Shown here: positions 1-9,075 of the stretch, one piece after another
Numbering within the stretch: position 1 is the first letter of the stretch
Layout of the letters: each line of letters opens with the position of its first letter
DNA from: Limnohabitans planktonicus II-D5
GTDB taxonomy: Bacteria; Pseudomonadota; Gammaproteobacteria; Burkholderiales; Burkholderiaceae_C
Direction of reading: 5' to 3'
NCBI RefSeq assembly: GCF_001270065.2
Contig: NZ_LFYT02000001.1
Location: 124,001-188,000 of the forward strand
DNA length: 64,000 nucleotides
The notes under the pieces: model-generated
The model's database searches: none
What the model saw: the letters and a program-made list of their open reading frames with translations, nothing else
Told to the model about the DNA's origin: nothing
Translations under genes and position numbers: made by a program

Positions 1-465
1 TGAGACCAGCACATCACCCGACGTCACGCCCGCGTCTTGCAAGGCCATGACACACAGCATGGCCGTGAGACCTGCGGTGCCCAAAGTCATGGCGGTCAAG
101 CTGTCCATGCCTTCGGGCATGGGCGTCAACCACTCGGCTTTGACCCGTTGGCGCTGGCTGTAGCCGCCCCAAAAACGCTCACCCACGCTCCAACCCGTCA
201 AGATCACACGGTCACCGGCCTGGTACTCAGGGCTGGTCGACTCCAGCACCGTACCGGCCAAATCAATGCCGGGCACCATGGGAAATTGGCGCACGATTTT
301 GCCCGTGCCGGTGACGGCCATCGCGTCTTTGTAATTGAGGCTGGAGTAATCCACCTGCACCAGCACATCGCCTGCAGGCAAGTCTTGGTTGCCAAGGTGC
401 TGCACCGAAGCCCTTGTTTGACCCTCTTGCTGCTCCAGAAGCAATGCCTGAAAAGTTGTTGTCAT
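1..465 (-). CDS. acuI: YhdH/AcuI-type quinone oxidoreductase (MDR family), 3' end outside the window
   Basis: The N-terminal 155 codons are present; the gene runs off the left edge. The translation begins MTTTFQALLLEQQEG and carries the zinc-independent medium-chain reductase features SSLNYKDAMAVTG (about residues 41-53) and PMVPGIDLAGTV, followed by GDRVILTGW, which are typical of the YhdH/AcuI group. Known members reduce acrylyl-CoA to propionyl-CoA with NADPH; the substrate here is inferred from family only. The ATG at 465 follows an AAAGGCGA ribosome site at good spacing. It lies 162 bp downstream of the GMC oxidoreductase on the same strand and could be the last gene of that operon. The C-terminal Rossmann half cannot be checked. 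Confidence 0.85.
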   Translation of the reverse strand, partial: MTTTFQALLLEQQEGQTRASVQHLGNQDLPAGDVLVQVDYSSLNYKDAMAVTGTGKIVRQFPMVPGIDLAGTVLESTSPEYQAGDRVILTGWSVGERFWGGYSQRQRVKAEWLTPMPEGMDSLTAMTLGTAGLTAMLCVMALQDAGVTSGDVLVS

Positions 466-627
466 TGAAGTCGCCTTTCATAAAAATTTCAATGTTTGAT
501 GCGGCACGCCTTGTGCCATGCCACGGTCTGAATGGGCCCCTCTGGAAACCCGATGCCCGTTTTTTTAAAGCCATGGTCCTCAGCAGGCCCATGACCACTC
601 ACTCGTTTCAATATGTCCATGTTGCGT

Positions 628-2262
628 TCATGCTGCTGATGTGCTCAAGACCAAATCTGCCCCTTTTTCGGCCACCATCATGGTGGGTGCATTGATGTTG
701 CCGGACGTGATGTTGGGAAACACCGAGGCATCGATCACGCGCAAGCCTTGAACACCATGCACACGCAGCTGCGCATCCACGACGCTGGTTTGCGCATCGC
801 TGCCCATGGCACAAGTGCCGCACAGGTGGTAGATGGAGCCGCAGTTGTCTTTGTAGTACTGCAGCATTTGCGCGTCACTTTGGATGTCGACACCCGGTGT
901 GACCTCAGCCTCCATCAAGGCACGCAAAGGAGCCGTGTCCGTGAGTCGGCGAATCAAGCGCACCGCTTGCAAGACCTCTTCTTGGTCACGCGCCGTGCTC
1001 AAATAATTGGGGTCAATGGCGGGGGCTTGACGGGCATCCGACGCATCAATGCGCACTTCGCCCGTGCTGGTAGGTCGGCATGCATTGAAGGCCATCAAGA
1101 AACCCGAATACGGTTCGGGCTTGAGGCTTGCCTTGGGGTTTGGGGGAATCGTGTATGACAAGGGGTTGAAATACAGCTGCAGATTGGCTTGCGCTTCTTG
1201 TGCACTGCCTTTGAAAAAGCCACCCGCTTGGTTGACCGACAGGGACAGCGGCCCCTGACGGGTGAGCAGGTACTGAAGCCCTGCTCGCATCTGTCCCCAC
1301 AAGGAATTGAACTCGTCATTCAAGGTGGGTCGTGTGGCACGGTAATAAAAAGAAGCGCACAAATGGTCTTGCAAATTCTTGCCCACCTGAGGCAAGTGGT
1401 GTTTGACCTGAATGCCCAAACGACGCAATGCTTGTTCTTCACCGATGCCAGAGCATTGCAAGAGCTGAGGTGAACCGACCGCACCAGCGGCCACAATCAC
1501 TTCTTTGCGCGCATGCACATTGAATTCGTGGTCCTTGTGGCAGACCCGCACACCCGTGACCTGAGGGGACGCACCGTCGGCAAACAACAAGCGCAGGGCT
1601 TGCGTGTGCGTCATCACCGTGAGCTTGTCACGCTTTCGGGCGGGTGTTAAATACTCCGCTCCACTGGACGATCGTTGGCCGCGTCGGATGTTGGTTTCAT
1701 AAATCCCTGCACCCTCAAATTGCGCGCCATTGAAATCTGGGGTGTGCGGCAAACCCAGGGCTTCGCAGGCGGCCAGATAGTCATCGCAAATCGGATGTGC
1801 CAAGCCCTTCATGGGCGTGATGCCAATCAGGCCTTGATCGCCGCGCCAGGCGTCTGCGCCGTTGGGGTGTGTCTCCAGCTTGCGAAAGTAGGGCAGCACC
1901 TCGTCAAAGCCCCAGCCTGGGTTGCCTGCGTCACGCCAATCGTCGAAGTCTTGGCGCTGACCGCGCACATAAATCATGGCATTGATGGCCCCAGAGCCGC
2001 CCAACACTTTGCCGCGCGGCGCGTACAAACGGCGTCCACCCAAATGTGTTTGCGGCGTGCTGGAGAACATCCAGTTGGTTTTGGGATTGAAGTACGACTT
2101 GATGTAGCCAACGGGCAATTTGAACCAAAAACTGTTGGCCTCTCCCCCCGCCTCGATCAACAGCACGCGGTGCTCACCGCTTTGAGTCAGTCGATGGGCC
2201 AAGATGGCACCGGCTGAGCCAGCGCCCACAATGATGTAGTCGTACAGCGTGTCCATGCTCAC
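628..2262 (-). CDS. GMC-family FAD oxidoreductase (choline/alcohol dehydrogenase-like)
   Basis: This 544-residue protein is a glucose-methanol-choline oxidoreductase that would oxidise an alcohol to an aldehyde using FAD. The dinucleotide-binding motif IIVGAGSAG lies at residues 10-18 and its acidic partner LLIEAGG at 34-40. The GMC signature GKVLGGSGAINAMIYVRG follows at about residue 85, and the C-terminal active-site region HLCGTCAMGSD ... SGNINAPTMMVAEKGA is intact. The start shown is a GTG that overlaps the upstream stop codon by 4 bp; an ATG two codons inside has an AAGG box at better spacing and is an equal candidate. With the adjacent aldehyde dehydrogenase it could give a two-step alcohol-to-acid conversion. 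The substrate cannot be read from sequence; choline, polyethylene glycol and other alcohols are all used by relatives. Confidence 0.9.
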   Translation of the reverse strand: MSMDTLYDYIIVGAGSAGAILAHRLTQSGEHRVLLIEAGGEANSFWFKLPVGYIKSYFNPKTNWMFSSTPQTHLGGRRLYAPRGKVLGGSGAINAMIYVRGQRQDFDDWRDAGNPGWGFDEVLPYFRKLETHPNGADAWRGDQGLIGITPMKGLAHPICDDYLAACEALGLPHTPDFNGAQFEGAGIYETNIRRGQRSSSGAEYLTPARKRDKLTVMTHTQALRLLFADGASPQVTGVRVCHKDHEFNVHARKEVIVAAGAVGSPQLLQCSGIGEEQALRRLGIQVKHHLPQVGKNLQDHLCASFYYRATRPTLNDEFNSLWGQMRAGLQYLLTRQGPLSLSVNQAGGFFKGSAQEAQANLQLYFNPLSYTIPPNPKASLKPEPYSGFLMAFNACRPTSTGEVRIDASDARQAPAIDPNYLSTARDQEEVLQAVRLIRRLTDTAPLRALMEAEVTPGVDIQSDAQMLQYYKDNCGSIYHLCGTCAMGSDAQTSVVDAQLRVHGVQGLRVIDASVFPNITSGNINAPTMMVAEKGADLVLSTSAA

Positions 2263-3503
2263 AGCGCCTTGTCATGGTTCCAGCGCTTGCGCCAGGTCTG
2301 GTCATCGCCGCGCACGTCATAGGGCTTGGGGTCCATGAGCAAATGCATGCGCTCACCGGTGTAGGGCGAGTGGGCTTTGACGACCTCCATGTTCAGTTCA
2401 ACCCCCAAGCCTGGCTCGGTGGGGGGCACGATGAAACCGTCTTCCCAACGGATGGGTTTTTTGAGGATGTCTGCGTAAAAACCCGACCAGTCGAGCATGC
2501 TTTCTTGAATCAGAAAGTTGGGCGATGCCGTGGCCAGTTGAATGCTGGCAGCAGCGCCAATCGGCCCGTTGTAGAGGTGCGGCGCGATTTGCACGTAAAA
2601 CGCTTCGGCCATCGATGCGATTTTTTTGGCTTCGAGCAATCCGCCCACGCGTCCCAAGTTCATTTGCAAAATGCTGGCCGATTTCTTTTGCAGGATCTCC
2701 AAGAACTCATACTTGGTGGTCAGGCGTTCGCCCGTGGCCACGGGTATGGAGGTCTTGGCGGCCACCTCCGCCATGGCATCGGCCTGCCCTGGCGGCACGG
2801 GCTCTTCGAACCACAAGGGGTCGTACTTTTCCAAACGTTTGGCCAAGCGAATGGCCGAGGCAGGCGTCATCTGGCCGTGCGTGCCAAACAGCAAATCGCA
2901 ACGGTTGCCAACGGCTTCGCGGATCTTGCGGCAAAAGGTTTCACAGATTTCCATCTGCTCCAGAGAGATGTGGTGTCCGGAATAGATGGAATACGGCCCG
3001 GCTGGATCGAACTTCAAGGCGGTGAAGCCTTTGTCTGCGTATTGGGCAGCGCATTCGGCGGCCAAGTCGGGGTTGTCGTAATCGTATTGGCCTTGGGCAT
3101 TGACCGGGTAGAGGTAGGTGTAGCTGCGCAAACGCTCATGCACCTTGCCACCCAACAGTTGGTAGACCGGCTGGCCTGCGGCTTTGCCAATGATGTCCCA
3201 GCAGGCCATCTCCAGGCCACTGACCACGCCCATCATGGTCAAGTCAGGGCGCTGAGTGAAACCGCTGGAGTAAGCGCTGCGAAACAAACGCTCGACCTGA
3301 TGCGGGTCGTGGTCTTCCAGGCAACGCTGAAACACGTCTTCGATCGCCAGCGTCATCACGCGGGGATGAAAACTGGCGGCATACACCTCGCCCACGCCTT
3401 CGATACCGCAGGCGGTGCGCAGCTTGACAAAGATCCAATACATACCGCCCACATGAGGCGGGGGAACGGCCACGACGTGCGTTTCGAGCGCTGTGATTTT
3501 CAT
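2259..3503 (-). CDS. Mandelate racemase/muconate lactonizing enzyme family dehydratase
   Basis: A 414-residue enolase-superfamily protein with the N-terminal capping domain and C-terminal barrel expected for sugar-acid dehydratases of the D-galactonate/D-mannonate type. Visible barrel-end motifs are ALKFDPAGP, LLFGTHGQMT (about residue 205), LWFEEPVPP with the second metal-ligand Glu, ATGERL with the third, and IAPHLYNGPIG with a likely catalytic His. At the position where many relatives have a metal-binding Asp this protein reads G-T-H, so subfamily and substrate are uncertain. The gene overlaps the GMC oxidoreductase by 4 bp (TGA within GTGA), so the two are probably translationally coupled. 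It follows the aldehyde dehydrogenase by 23 bp. Confidence 0.85.
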   Translation of the reverse strand: MKITALETHVVAVPPPHVGGMYWIFVKLRTACGIEGVGEVYAASFHPRVMTLAIEDVFQRCLEDHDPHQVERLFRSAYSSGFTQRPDLTMMGVVSGLEMACWDIIGKAAGQPVYQLLGGKVHERLRSYTYLYPVNAQGQYDYDNPDLAAECAAQYADKGFTALKFDPAGPYSIYSGHHISLEQMEICETFCRKIREAVGNRCDLLFGTHGQMTPASAIRLAKRLEKYDPLWFEEPVPPGQADAMAEVAAKTSIPVATGERLTTKYEFLEILQKKSASILQMNLGRVGGLLEAKKIASMAEAFYVQIAPHLYNGPIGAAASIQLATASPNFLIQESMLDWSGFYADILKKPIRWEDGFIVPPTEPGLGVELNMEVVKAHSPYTGERMHLLMDPKPYDVRGDDQTWRKRWNHDKAL

Positions 3504-3526
3504 GGGTGTCGGGTTTCAGCTGTTGC

Positions 3527-4969
3527 TCAATATGGCATCACCACCAAGCGGGTTTGCGTGAATTCCAGCATGCCGTGCTTGCCGTCGTCGCCGCCCAAAC
3601 CCGAACGTTTCCAGCCTGCGTGGAAGCCCTGGTAAGGGTCTGCTGGCGTTCGGTTCACGTACAACTCGCCCGCTTCAATTTCATTGGCAAACAATCGAAC
3701 CGTGGGGTGGTGGTGGGTGAACAGCACCGAGGCCAAGCCGTATTGGTGGTCGTTCGCACATGCCAATGCATGGGCCATGTCATCGCAGGCCATGACGGCC
3801 AGCACGGGGCCGAAAACTTCTTCTTGAATGATCTCCATGTCTTGCTGGCAGCCGCTCAGCAAGGTGGGGGGGTAATAAAAACCAGGGCCGTCGGGCATGA
3901 AGCCGCCCAACTCCAAAGTTGCCCCCTGTGCCACGGCTTTTTGCACCATGGCGTGCACGTTTTGCCGTGCTTTCTCGCTGGCCTGCGGGCCCATGTGGGC
4001 AGCATCGTCGCGGCGATTGCCCCAGCTGCGCTTGGCCATCAAGTCCTTGATGCGGTGCAAAAGGGCGTCGTGCACAGAGCGCTCCACCAGCACACGTTCT
4101 ACGGCTGTGCACAGCTGACCGCAATGGGTCAAGCGAGAGTTCACAATGGCTTGGGCTGCCAAATCCAGATCGGCATCAGCCGCCACAATGGCTGGGGTTT
4201 TGCCACCCAATTCCAGTGATGTTTTCGCAATATTGGTTTGCGCATAGGCCATGATCTGGCGACCCGCGCCGACGCTGCCTGTGAGTGTGATCATGCCCAC
4301 ACCAGGCATTTGGCACATGGCTGCGCACACCTCATGGTCCATGGCCATGATGTTGACCACGCCGTCAGGCAATTGAGCGGCTTGCACCGCGCGTGCCAAA
4401 GCCAAGGCCGAGCTGGGTGTGGTGTTACTGGGTCGCACCACCACGGTGTTGCCCGCAATCAGTGCGGGTGCAATTTTGCGCAGCAGTGTGTAAATCGGAA
4501 AATTAAAAGGGATCAGGCAGGCCACCACGCCAATTGATTCGCGGTGCAAAAACAGCTGTTCGCGTGCGTTGTCTGAGGGGATGATTTCGCCTTCAATGCG
4601 CCGCGCCCATTCCGCGTGGTAGCGCACGATCTCCGCGCCGTAACCGACTTCGGCACAGGCATCGGCCAAGCTCTTGCCAGACTCGAGCGCCAAGGCCGCA
4701 CCGATGGTGTCGCACTGCGCCAATAAGGCATCGGCCAAACGCTGCAATCCCTGTGCACGTTCAATGCCGGGCAGTCTGCGCCATGCGGTATGTGCCTGTT
4801 GTGCTGCTTTGACGGCGGTGGTCACCAACGCCAGACTGGCCAATGGCACATTGGCCACAGGTTCACCGGTGGAAGGGTCAATGACCGCGTGCAAGCTTGA
4901 AACGTCTTCGTCAACGAAAAGATTGCTGACAAAGTTTTGGTAGGTGTTCACGCTGATAGTCCAGCTCAT
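3527..4969 (-). CDS. NAD(P)-dependent aldehyde dehydrogenase
   Basis: This 480-residue aldehyde dehydrogenase oxidises an aldehyde to its acid. It has the oxyanion-hole Asn in LIPFNFPIYTLLRKIAPALIAG, the catalytic Glu in SLELGGKTP and the nucleophilic Cys in THCGQLCTAVERV; the C-terminal GGDDGKHGMLEFTQTR replaces the usual ESG segment. The sequence resembles lactaldehyde/glycolaldehyde dehydrogenases (AldA group), but substrate assignment is only a suggestion. No clear ribosome site precedes the ATG at 4969. The gene begins 8 bp past a strong terminator hairpin that closes the porin gene, so it either has a promoter overlapping the porin end or depends on read-through. It heads a run of three closely spaced genes with the dehydratase and GMC oxidoreductase. 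Confidence 0.9.
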   Translation of the reverse strand: MSWTISVNTYQNFVSNLFVDEDVSSLHAVIDPSTGEPVANVPLASLALVTTAVKAAQQAHTAWRRLPGIERAQGLQRLADALLAQCDTIGAALALESGKSLADACAEVGYGAEIVRYHAEWARRIEGEIIPSDNAREQLFLHRESIGVVACLIPFNFPIYTLLRKIAPALIAGNTVVVRPSNTTPSSALALARAVQAAQLPDGVVNIMAMDHEVCAAMCQMPGVGMITLTGSVGAGRQIMAYAQTNIAKTSLELGGKTPAIVAADADLDLAAQAIVNSRLTHCGQLCTAVERVLVERSVHDALLHRIKDLMAKRSWGNRRDDAAHMGPQASEKARQNVHAMVQKAVAQGATLELGGFMPDGPGFYYPPTLLSGCQQDMEIIQEEVFGPVLAVMACDDMAHALACANDHQYGLASVLFTHHHPTVRLFANEIEAGELYVNRTPADPYQGFHAGWKRSGLGGDDGKHGMLEFTQTRLVVMPY

Positions 4970-4975
4970 TCAAAC

Positions 4976-5006
4976 ATTAAAAATGGGGGCCGACATGCGG
5001 CCCCCA
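4976..5006 (-). terminator. Rho-independent terminator after the porin gene
   Basis: On the minus strand a GGGGGCCG stem pairs with CGGCCCCC around a short loop and is followed by ATTTTTA. It begins about 22 bp past the porin stop codon, the expected position for an intrinsic terminator of an abundant outer-membrane protein mRNA. Confidence 0.85.
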
Positions 5007-5027
5007 AACCTTGGAGAACGATCCTGA

Positions 5028-6035
5028 TTAGAAGGAGTAGTTCACGCCCACGCCGATGGCGTCGGCGCTTGGCTGTGGAACACCATTTTTATCCACGACA
5101 AATCCCTTGGCTTTCTTGCCATAGCTCACATAAATGTTTGTGTTGGGCTTGTAGGCATACGTGGCACCCAGGCCGAAGAAATTGGCCTTCTGATTGTCCA
5201 TTTGACGCCCAAAACCAGCCAAGTAAGTCATCTTGCCATCAGCCAATTGCGCAGAAACGGCGGTGGAGCGGTTCTTCTTGCCGTCTGCATGCGTGTTGTC
5301 GTCATAAGCGCCCATCACCGTCAACGCACCAAACTTGTATTTGGTACCAATGAAGTTGGTGGTCGCGCCCATTGGATTCTTTTCAGATGCCAGCATGGCA
5401 TTCAAAGGACCCTGCTCGTATTTCAAAGCCACAGAGGTGCTGTTGTTCTTGTCGCCCGTTTGCTTTTTCAATCCGACAGAAGCGTCTACAGAAAAACCAC
5501 CTGCGAACTTGGGTGAAGCATAGAACAAGCCATTGTTCAAACGAGCCCAGCTGGCACCCGCTTGAGACGCATTTGGGTCTGCTGCATTGCCGGCGTGCCA
5601 CATTTGCCATGCTGGGGAAGCAATTTGGTCGTAGTTGTACCAAGCGTCATAGGCCCAGTCGTTTTGCCACAATGCGGTCAGTGCACGGCCCACGCGCACA
5701 TGACCAAAGTCACCTTTCAAGCCCGCGGTGGCTTCGCCTGCGAACATGTACTTGGTGTCTTCGTTGACCAGATGGTCACCAGTTTTGGGGTCGCGCAAGA
5801 AGAAACGTGTGTTGAGTTTGACGGTACCGGCCATGCCGTTGCCCAAATTTTTCAGGCCATCAAACGCCACGTTGCTGCGGCTGATGCTGCCTGTTTTGTT
5901 TTTGTCGTCATAGTCGCGGTAGTAGCCCATGTCGAGCGTGCCCGAGAACTTGTAGCTGTCTTCAGCGGCATGGGCCACACCTGTCACGGCCAAAGCCATG
6001 CCCAGAGCGGCATTCAAACGGGTGAGTTTTTTCAT
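5028..6035 (-). CDS. Gram-negative porin (Burkholderiales type)
   Basis: A 335-residue outer-membrane porin. Residues 1-23 form a signal peptide with the cleavage site AHA|AED. The mature protein is rich in alternating aromatic/polar beta strands and Gly-Asp turns, for example SYKFSGTLDMGYYRDYDD at its start, and contains the FGHVRVGRALTALW strand of this family. It ends in N-Y-S-F, the C-terminal Phe being the outer-membrane assembly signal. The length matches trimeric 16-strand porins of this order. The ATG follows a GGAGACTGAC ribosome site. It has its own terminator and is probably transcribed alone, although it lies between the betaine transporter and the alcohol-oxidation genes. Confidence 0.92.
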   Translation of the reverse strand: MKKLTRLNAALGMALAVTGVAHAAEDSYKFSGTLDMGYYRDYDDKNKTGSISRSNVAFDGLKNLGNGMAGTVKLNTRFFLRDPKTGDHLVNEDTKYMFAGEATAGLKGDFGHVRVGRALTALWQNDWAYDAWYNYDQIASPAWQMWHAGNAADPNASQAGASWARLNNGLFYASPKFAGGFSVDASVGLKKQTGDKNNSTSVALKYEQGPLNAMLASEKNPMGATTNFIGTKYKFGALTVMGAYDDNTHADGKKNRSTAVSAQLADGKMTYLAGFGRQMDNQKANFFGLGATYAYKPNTNIYVSYGKKAKGFVVDKNGVPQPSADAIGVGVNYSF

Positions 6036-6110
6036 GTCAGTCTCCTGATAAAAAGGTCAAATGAAATGCGTCCATCCTTAGACGCGGGGTTTTTTGGCAA
6101 AAGTTTCACC

Positions 6111-6131
6111 TGGCAGTCCGAAGACTGGCCA
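6111..6131 (-). terminator. Hairpin with TTCG tetraloop downstream of proV
   Basis: On the minus strand TGGCCAGTC-TTCG-GACTGCCA forms a stem with one bulge closed by a UUCG-type tetraloop, about 25 bp past the proV stop. The following AAACTTTTG is only moderately T-rich, so this may be a weak terminator or an mRNA 3'-end stabiliser. Confidence 0.5.
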
Positions 6132-6153
6132 TGGTTTTTCTTTACCAAGGGGA

Positions 6154-6996
6154 TCAGTGCGGTGGGGTGTTGGCGCCCTGGCTGCGTTTTTCTACAAATC
6201 GCCGAACGTAATCGTCAGCGGGTTGGTTCAAAATTTGCTCAGGCGTTCCTGTCTGGACCAATTCACCATCTCGCAAGATGGCGATGTGCGCGCCGATTCT
6301 CAGCGCCTCATCCAAATCATGCGTGATGAACACAATCGTCTTTTGCAAAGTGGTCTGCAGTTCCAGCAGCAAGGTTTGCATGTCATGGCGAATCAGCGGG
6401 TCGAGCGCACTGAAGGCCTCATCCATCAACAATATCTGCGGGTCCATGACCAAGGCTCGGGCCAATCCCACCCGTTGGCGCATGCCCCCTGAGAGCTCAT
6501 CGGGATAGCTGTGCTCGTAACCTTTGAGGCCCACACGGTCAATCCAGTGCTGGATGCGTTCGGCCACTTCAGCCTTTTTTTCACCCCGCAAGGACAAGCC
6601 ATAGCCCACGTTGTCGCTCACGGTTTTGTGTGGCAACAAGCCAAAGCTTTGGAACACCATGCTCATGGTTTTGCGACGCAATTCGCGCAGGCCACTGGGT
6701 GCGAGCTTGAGCACATTTTGGCCATTGACCAAGATCTCGCCCGCGCTGGGTTCAATCAATCGATTGAAATGCCGCACCAGGGTGGACTTGCCAGAGCCTG
6801 ACAAGCCCATGATGACGAAGATTTTTCCAGCTGGAATGTTCAAGGACACATTGTTCAGGCCCACATTGCAGCCCACTTTGGCCAGCACTTCTTGTTTGCT
6901 GGCGCCTGCCTTGAGCATGCTCAAGGCGGTGTCTGAACCGTTGCCAAAAATTTTGTAGATCTGCTTGATCTCGATGCTGCCTTGCGTATCGTTCAT
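6154..6996 (-). CDS. proV: Glycine betaine/proline ABC transporter ATP-binding protein
   Basis: This 280-residue ATPase powers quaternary-amine import. It shows the ProV-specific N-terminal segment [19 protein letters not shown], Walker [10 protein letters not shown] (about residues 69-77), the Q-loop [10 protein letters not shown], signature [15 protein letters not shown], Walker [14 protein letters not shown] and switch His in ITHDLDEAL. It ends at [14 protein letters not shown], so the C-terminal tandem CBS domains found in enterobacterial ProV (about 400 residues) are absent; ionic-strength gating through CBS is therefore not expected. It overlaps proW by 4 bp (ATGA). The gene order proX-proW-proV is the reverse of the E. 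coli operon. Confidence 0.93.
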   Translation of the reverse strand: MNDTQGSIEIKQIYKIFGNGSDTALSMLKAGASKQEVLAKVGCNVGLNNVSLNIPAGKIFVIMGLSGSGKSTLVRHFNRLIEPSAGEILVNGQNVLKLAPSGLRELRRKTMSMVFQSFGLLPHKTVSDNVGYGLSLRGEKKAEVAERIQHWIDRVGLKGYEHSYPDELSGGMRQRVGLARALVMDPQILLMDEAFSALDPLIRHDMQTLLLELQTTLQKTIVFITHDLDEALRIGAHIAILRDGELVQTGTPEQILNQPADDYVRRFVEKRSQGANTPPH

Positions 6997-7877
6997 GCCT
7001 GACCTCCTTTTCTTTTCTGGCGCAATGCTTGCCGCTCGCGTCGCCCTTTGCCATACGCTTGTGTGATCCGATCGATCACCACCGCCAAAATCACAATCGA
7101 AAATCCACCTTGCAAACCGCGTCCCATGTCCATGTTGTTGATGCCTGAAAGCACGTCTTCACCCAAACCACGCGAACCAATCATGGAGGCAATCACCACC
7201 ATGGCCAGTGCCATCATCACCGCCTGGTTCAGGCCAGCCATGATGCTCGGGCGCGCCAAGGGTAAATTGACATTGATCAGCAACTGCCAGGGGGTCGAAC
7301 CAAATGAACGCGATGCTTCCACCACTTCTTTATCCACTTGACGGATGCCCAAATCTGTCAAACGGACAAGGGGGGGCAATGCATAAATCACAGTGGCCAA
7401 TACGGCTGGGACCTTGCCCAAACCAAACAGCATGAGCACGGGAACCAGATACACGAAGGTGGGCAGTGTTTGCATCACATCCAGCACTGGCTCCAAGACC
7501 TTGCGTAATCGCGGGCTGGCCGACATCCAAATGCCCATCGGCAATCCGATGGCAATGGTCAGTGTGGTGGACACCAGCATCAAAGCCAGCGTCTGCATGA
7601 GCTTGTCCCACAAGCCAAAGCAACCTATCAGGTACAGGCCCGCCACCAGGGCCACCACGGTGGTCCAACGGCGCAAGGCATGCCAGGCTAAAACACCGAT
7701 GCCCAGCAGCACGACGACTGGCGATAGACCTATCAGAAATTTTTCTAAAGGCACCAAAAAGTGGATCAGCAAAATTCGCGTGATGTCATGAAAAAAATCT
7801 CCGTGCTGTGCGACCAAGCGAATCACAGCGGAGTTGATCTGATCTACAAAACTCAGATCGAAAAATATGGAATTCAT
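6993..7877 (-). CDS. proW: Glycine betaine/proline ABC transporter permease
   Basis: A 294-residue inner-membrane permease with about six hydrophobic spans and the ABC-coupling loop around [25 protein letters not shown]. The MetI-like domain includes [24 protein letters not shown] and [24 protein letters not shown], typical of ProW/OpuAB. The start used is the ATG at 7877 because AAAGG lies 8-13 bases upstream; the reading frame remains open upstream to 7904, which would add nine residues without a better ribosome site. It overlaps proV by 4 bp and is separated from proX by 104 bp containing a very stable hairpin, so its expression is probably lower than that of the binding protein. Confidence 0.93.
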   Translation of the reverse strand: MNSIFFDLSFVDQINSAVIRLVAQHGDFFHDITRILLIHFLVPLEKFLIGLSPVVVLLGIGVLAWHALRRWTTVVALVAGLYLIGCFGLWDKLMQTLALMLVSTTLTIAIGLPMGIWMSASPRLRKVLEPVLDVMQTLPTFVYLVPVLMLFGLGKVPAVLATVIYALPPLVRLTDLGIRQVDKEVVEASRSFGSTPWQLLINVNLPLARPSIMAGLNQAVMMALAMVVIASMIGSRGLGEDVLSGINNMDMGRGLQGGFSIVILAVVIDRITQAYGKGRRERQALRQKRKGGQA

Positions 7878-7939
7878 TGATGATGCCTTTGCATTCACAC
7901 CCACCGCACACGCAGATTGTTGTTCTGCATGTGCTTGAT

Positions 7940-7972
7940 GGGGATGTGCCCTGAACCTCAGGGCCCATCCCC
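7940..7972 (-). promoter_or_regulatory. Strong intercistronic hairpin between proX and proW
   Basis: GGGGATG-T-GCCCTGA, loop ACC, TCAGGGC-C-CATCCCC forms a 14-base-pair stem with one internal mismatch, starting 9 bp after the proX stop. No T-run follows on the minus strand, so it looks like a 3'-end stabiliser or partial attenuator that would raise binding protein relative to permease. That role is inference. Confidence 0.6.
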
Positions 7973-7981
7973 CTACTGGGC

Positions 7982-9013
7982 TTACTTCAGAGCCGCGTTG
8001 ATTTTGTTGGCAGCGTCAGCGCTGACCCATTTTTGCCAGACTGCGGGGTTGGCTTTCATGAACTCACGCGCCACCACATCGCTGCTGGCCTTGCGGTCAG
8101 TCATTTGCACCACAGCACCGTTGATTTGGTCAGCATTGAGTTGCAGTTTTTCCATCACGGCCACAGCACCTGGATTGCTGGTTGCAAACGGTGTAGAGAC
8201 ACCCACGGTCAATTTGTTTTTAGGCGATGCCGATGGGCAAACGTCTTTGACCTTGATGTCTTTCAGCGTGTCCCAGCACTTCTCGTTGTAGGTGGGTTCT
8301 TGCAACTGAACCAGTTTGTACTTGCCCATCAGGCTAGCAGGCGACCAGTAGTAAAACAAGATTGGCTTGCCGCGCTCGATGGCAGAAGTGATCGCTGCAT
8401 CCAGAGCCGCACCAGTGCCAGCACGGAAGTTGGTGTAATCGCCTTCCAGTTTGTAGGCTTTGAGTTTTTGCGTGTTGATTTTTTCGCAATCCCAGCCCAC
8501 TGGGCATGACAGCAAACGGCCTTTACCGGGTTCTTCGTCGTCCTTGAACAAGGCTTTGTACTTGGGCAGATCGCTCACGCTTTTCAGATCAGGCGCAGAG
8601 GCTTTGATGCCACGCTTGGCGTCGCCCTTGACCACGTAGTCAGGCACAAAAAAGCCTTCAATGGCACCACCGCCCGACAGCAGGTCACCGACCAGTCGGA
8701 TCTTGCCCATTTCCTGACCTTTTTTGACGATATCGGTGCGGTTCCACTGTTCCACCCACACTTGCAAGTCGTTGCCCACCAGTGCTGTCTCAGTGGCTGC
8801 AGAGCTGCCTGTGACCACTTCCGTTTTGCAGCCGTAGCCCATTTCCAACAGGTTGCGAATCAGACTGGTGTACAGCTGACCGGATTCCCAGGTGATGCCT
8901 GCAAACTTGATGGTTTGATCGGGGCTGCACACATTGCTTTGCGCAAAGGCTGCCGGGGTTGCCAAACTGGCCCCCAGGGCCAGTGCGCATGTTAATTTTT
9001 TCATCAGTTTCAT
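7982..9013 (-). CDS. proX: Glycine betaine/quaternary-amine ABC transporter substrate-binding protein
   Basis: A 343-residue periplasmic binding protein. Residues 1-24 form a signal peptide (MKLMKKLTCALALGASLATP then AAFAQ|SN). The mature part contains IKFAGITWESGQLYTSLIRNLLEMGYG, the Trp of the aromatic ligand box, and WVEQWNRTD, FYYWSPASLMGKY and KCWDTLKDIK, as in the OpuAC/ProX class. A GGAGA ribosome site lies 8 bases before the ATG. It is the first transporter gene on the transcript and sits 62 bp downstream of an aldo/keto reductase and the Fae homologue. The exact ligand (betaine, carnitine, choline, proline betaine or DMSP) is not determined by sequence alone. Confidence 0.9.
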   Translation of the reverse strand: MKLMKKLTCALALGASLATPAAFAQSNVCSPDQTIKFAGITWESGQLYTSLIRNLLEMGYGCKTEVVTGSSAATETALVGNDLQVWVEQWNRTDIVKKGQEMGKIRLVGDLLSGGGAIEGFFVPDYVVKGDAKRGIKASAPDLKSVSDLPKYKALFKDDEEPGKGRLLSCPVGWDCEKINTQKLKAYKLEGDYTNFRAGTGAALDAAITSAIERGKPILFYYWSPASLMGKYKLVQLQEPTYNEKCWDTLKDIKVKDVCPSASPKNKLTVGVSTPFATSNPGAVAVMEKLQLNADQINGAVVQMTDRKASSDVVAREFMKANPAVWQKWVSADAANKINAALK

Positions 9014-9075
9014 TTTTAGTCTCCAGTTAAAAAATTGCCACCTTTAAAGGTTTGAGGCGGCAGGTTAGAAAAACT

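Noticed and set aside
2274..3635. 453-residue open frame on the plus strand
   Set aside because: It is antisense to the well-supported dehydratase gene; low-complexity His/Gly/Ala-rich composition is typical of reverse-strand shadows in GC-rich DNA.
6068..6096. Terminator-like hairpin on the plus strand (GCGTC-N8-GACGC followed by GGGGTTTTTT)
   Set aside because: No plus-strand gene lies upstream; in the minus direction the T-run is missing, so it is more likely part of the porin leader region.
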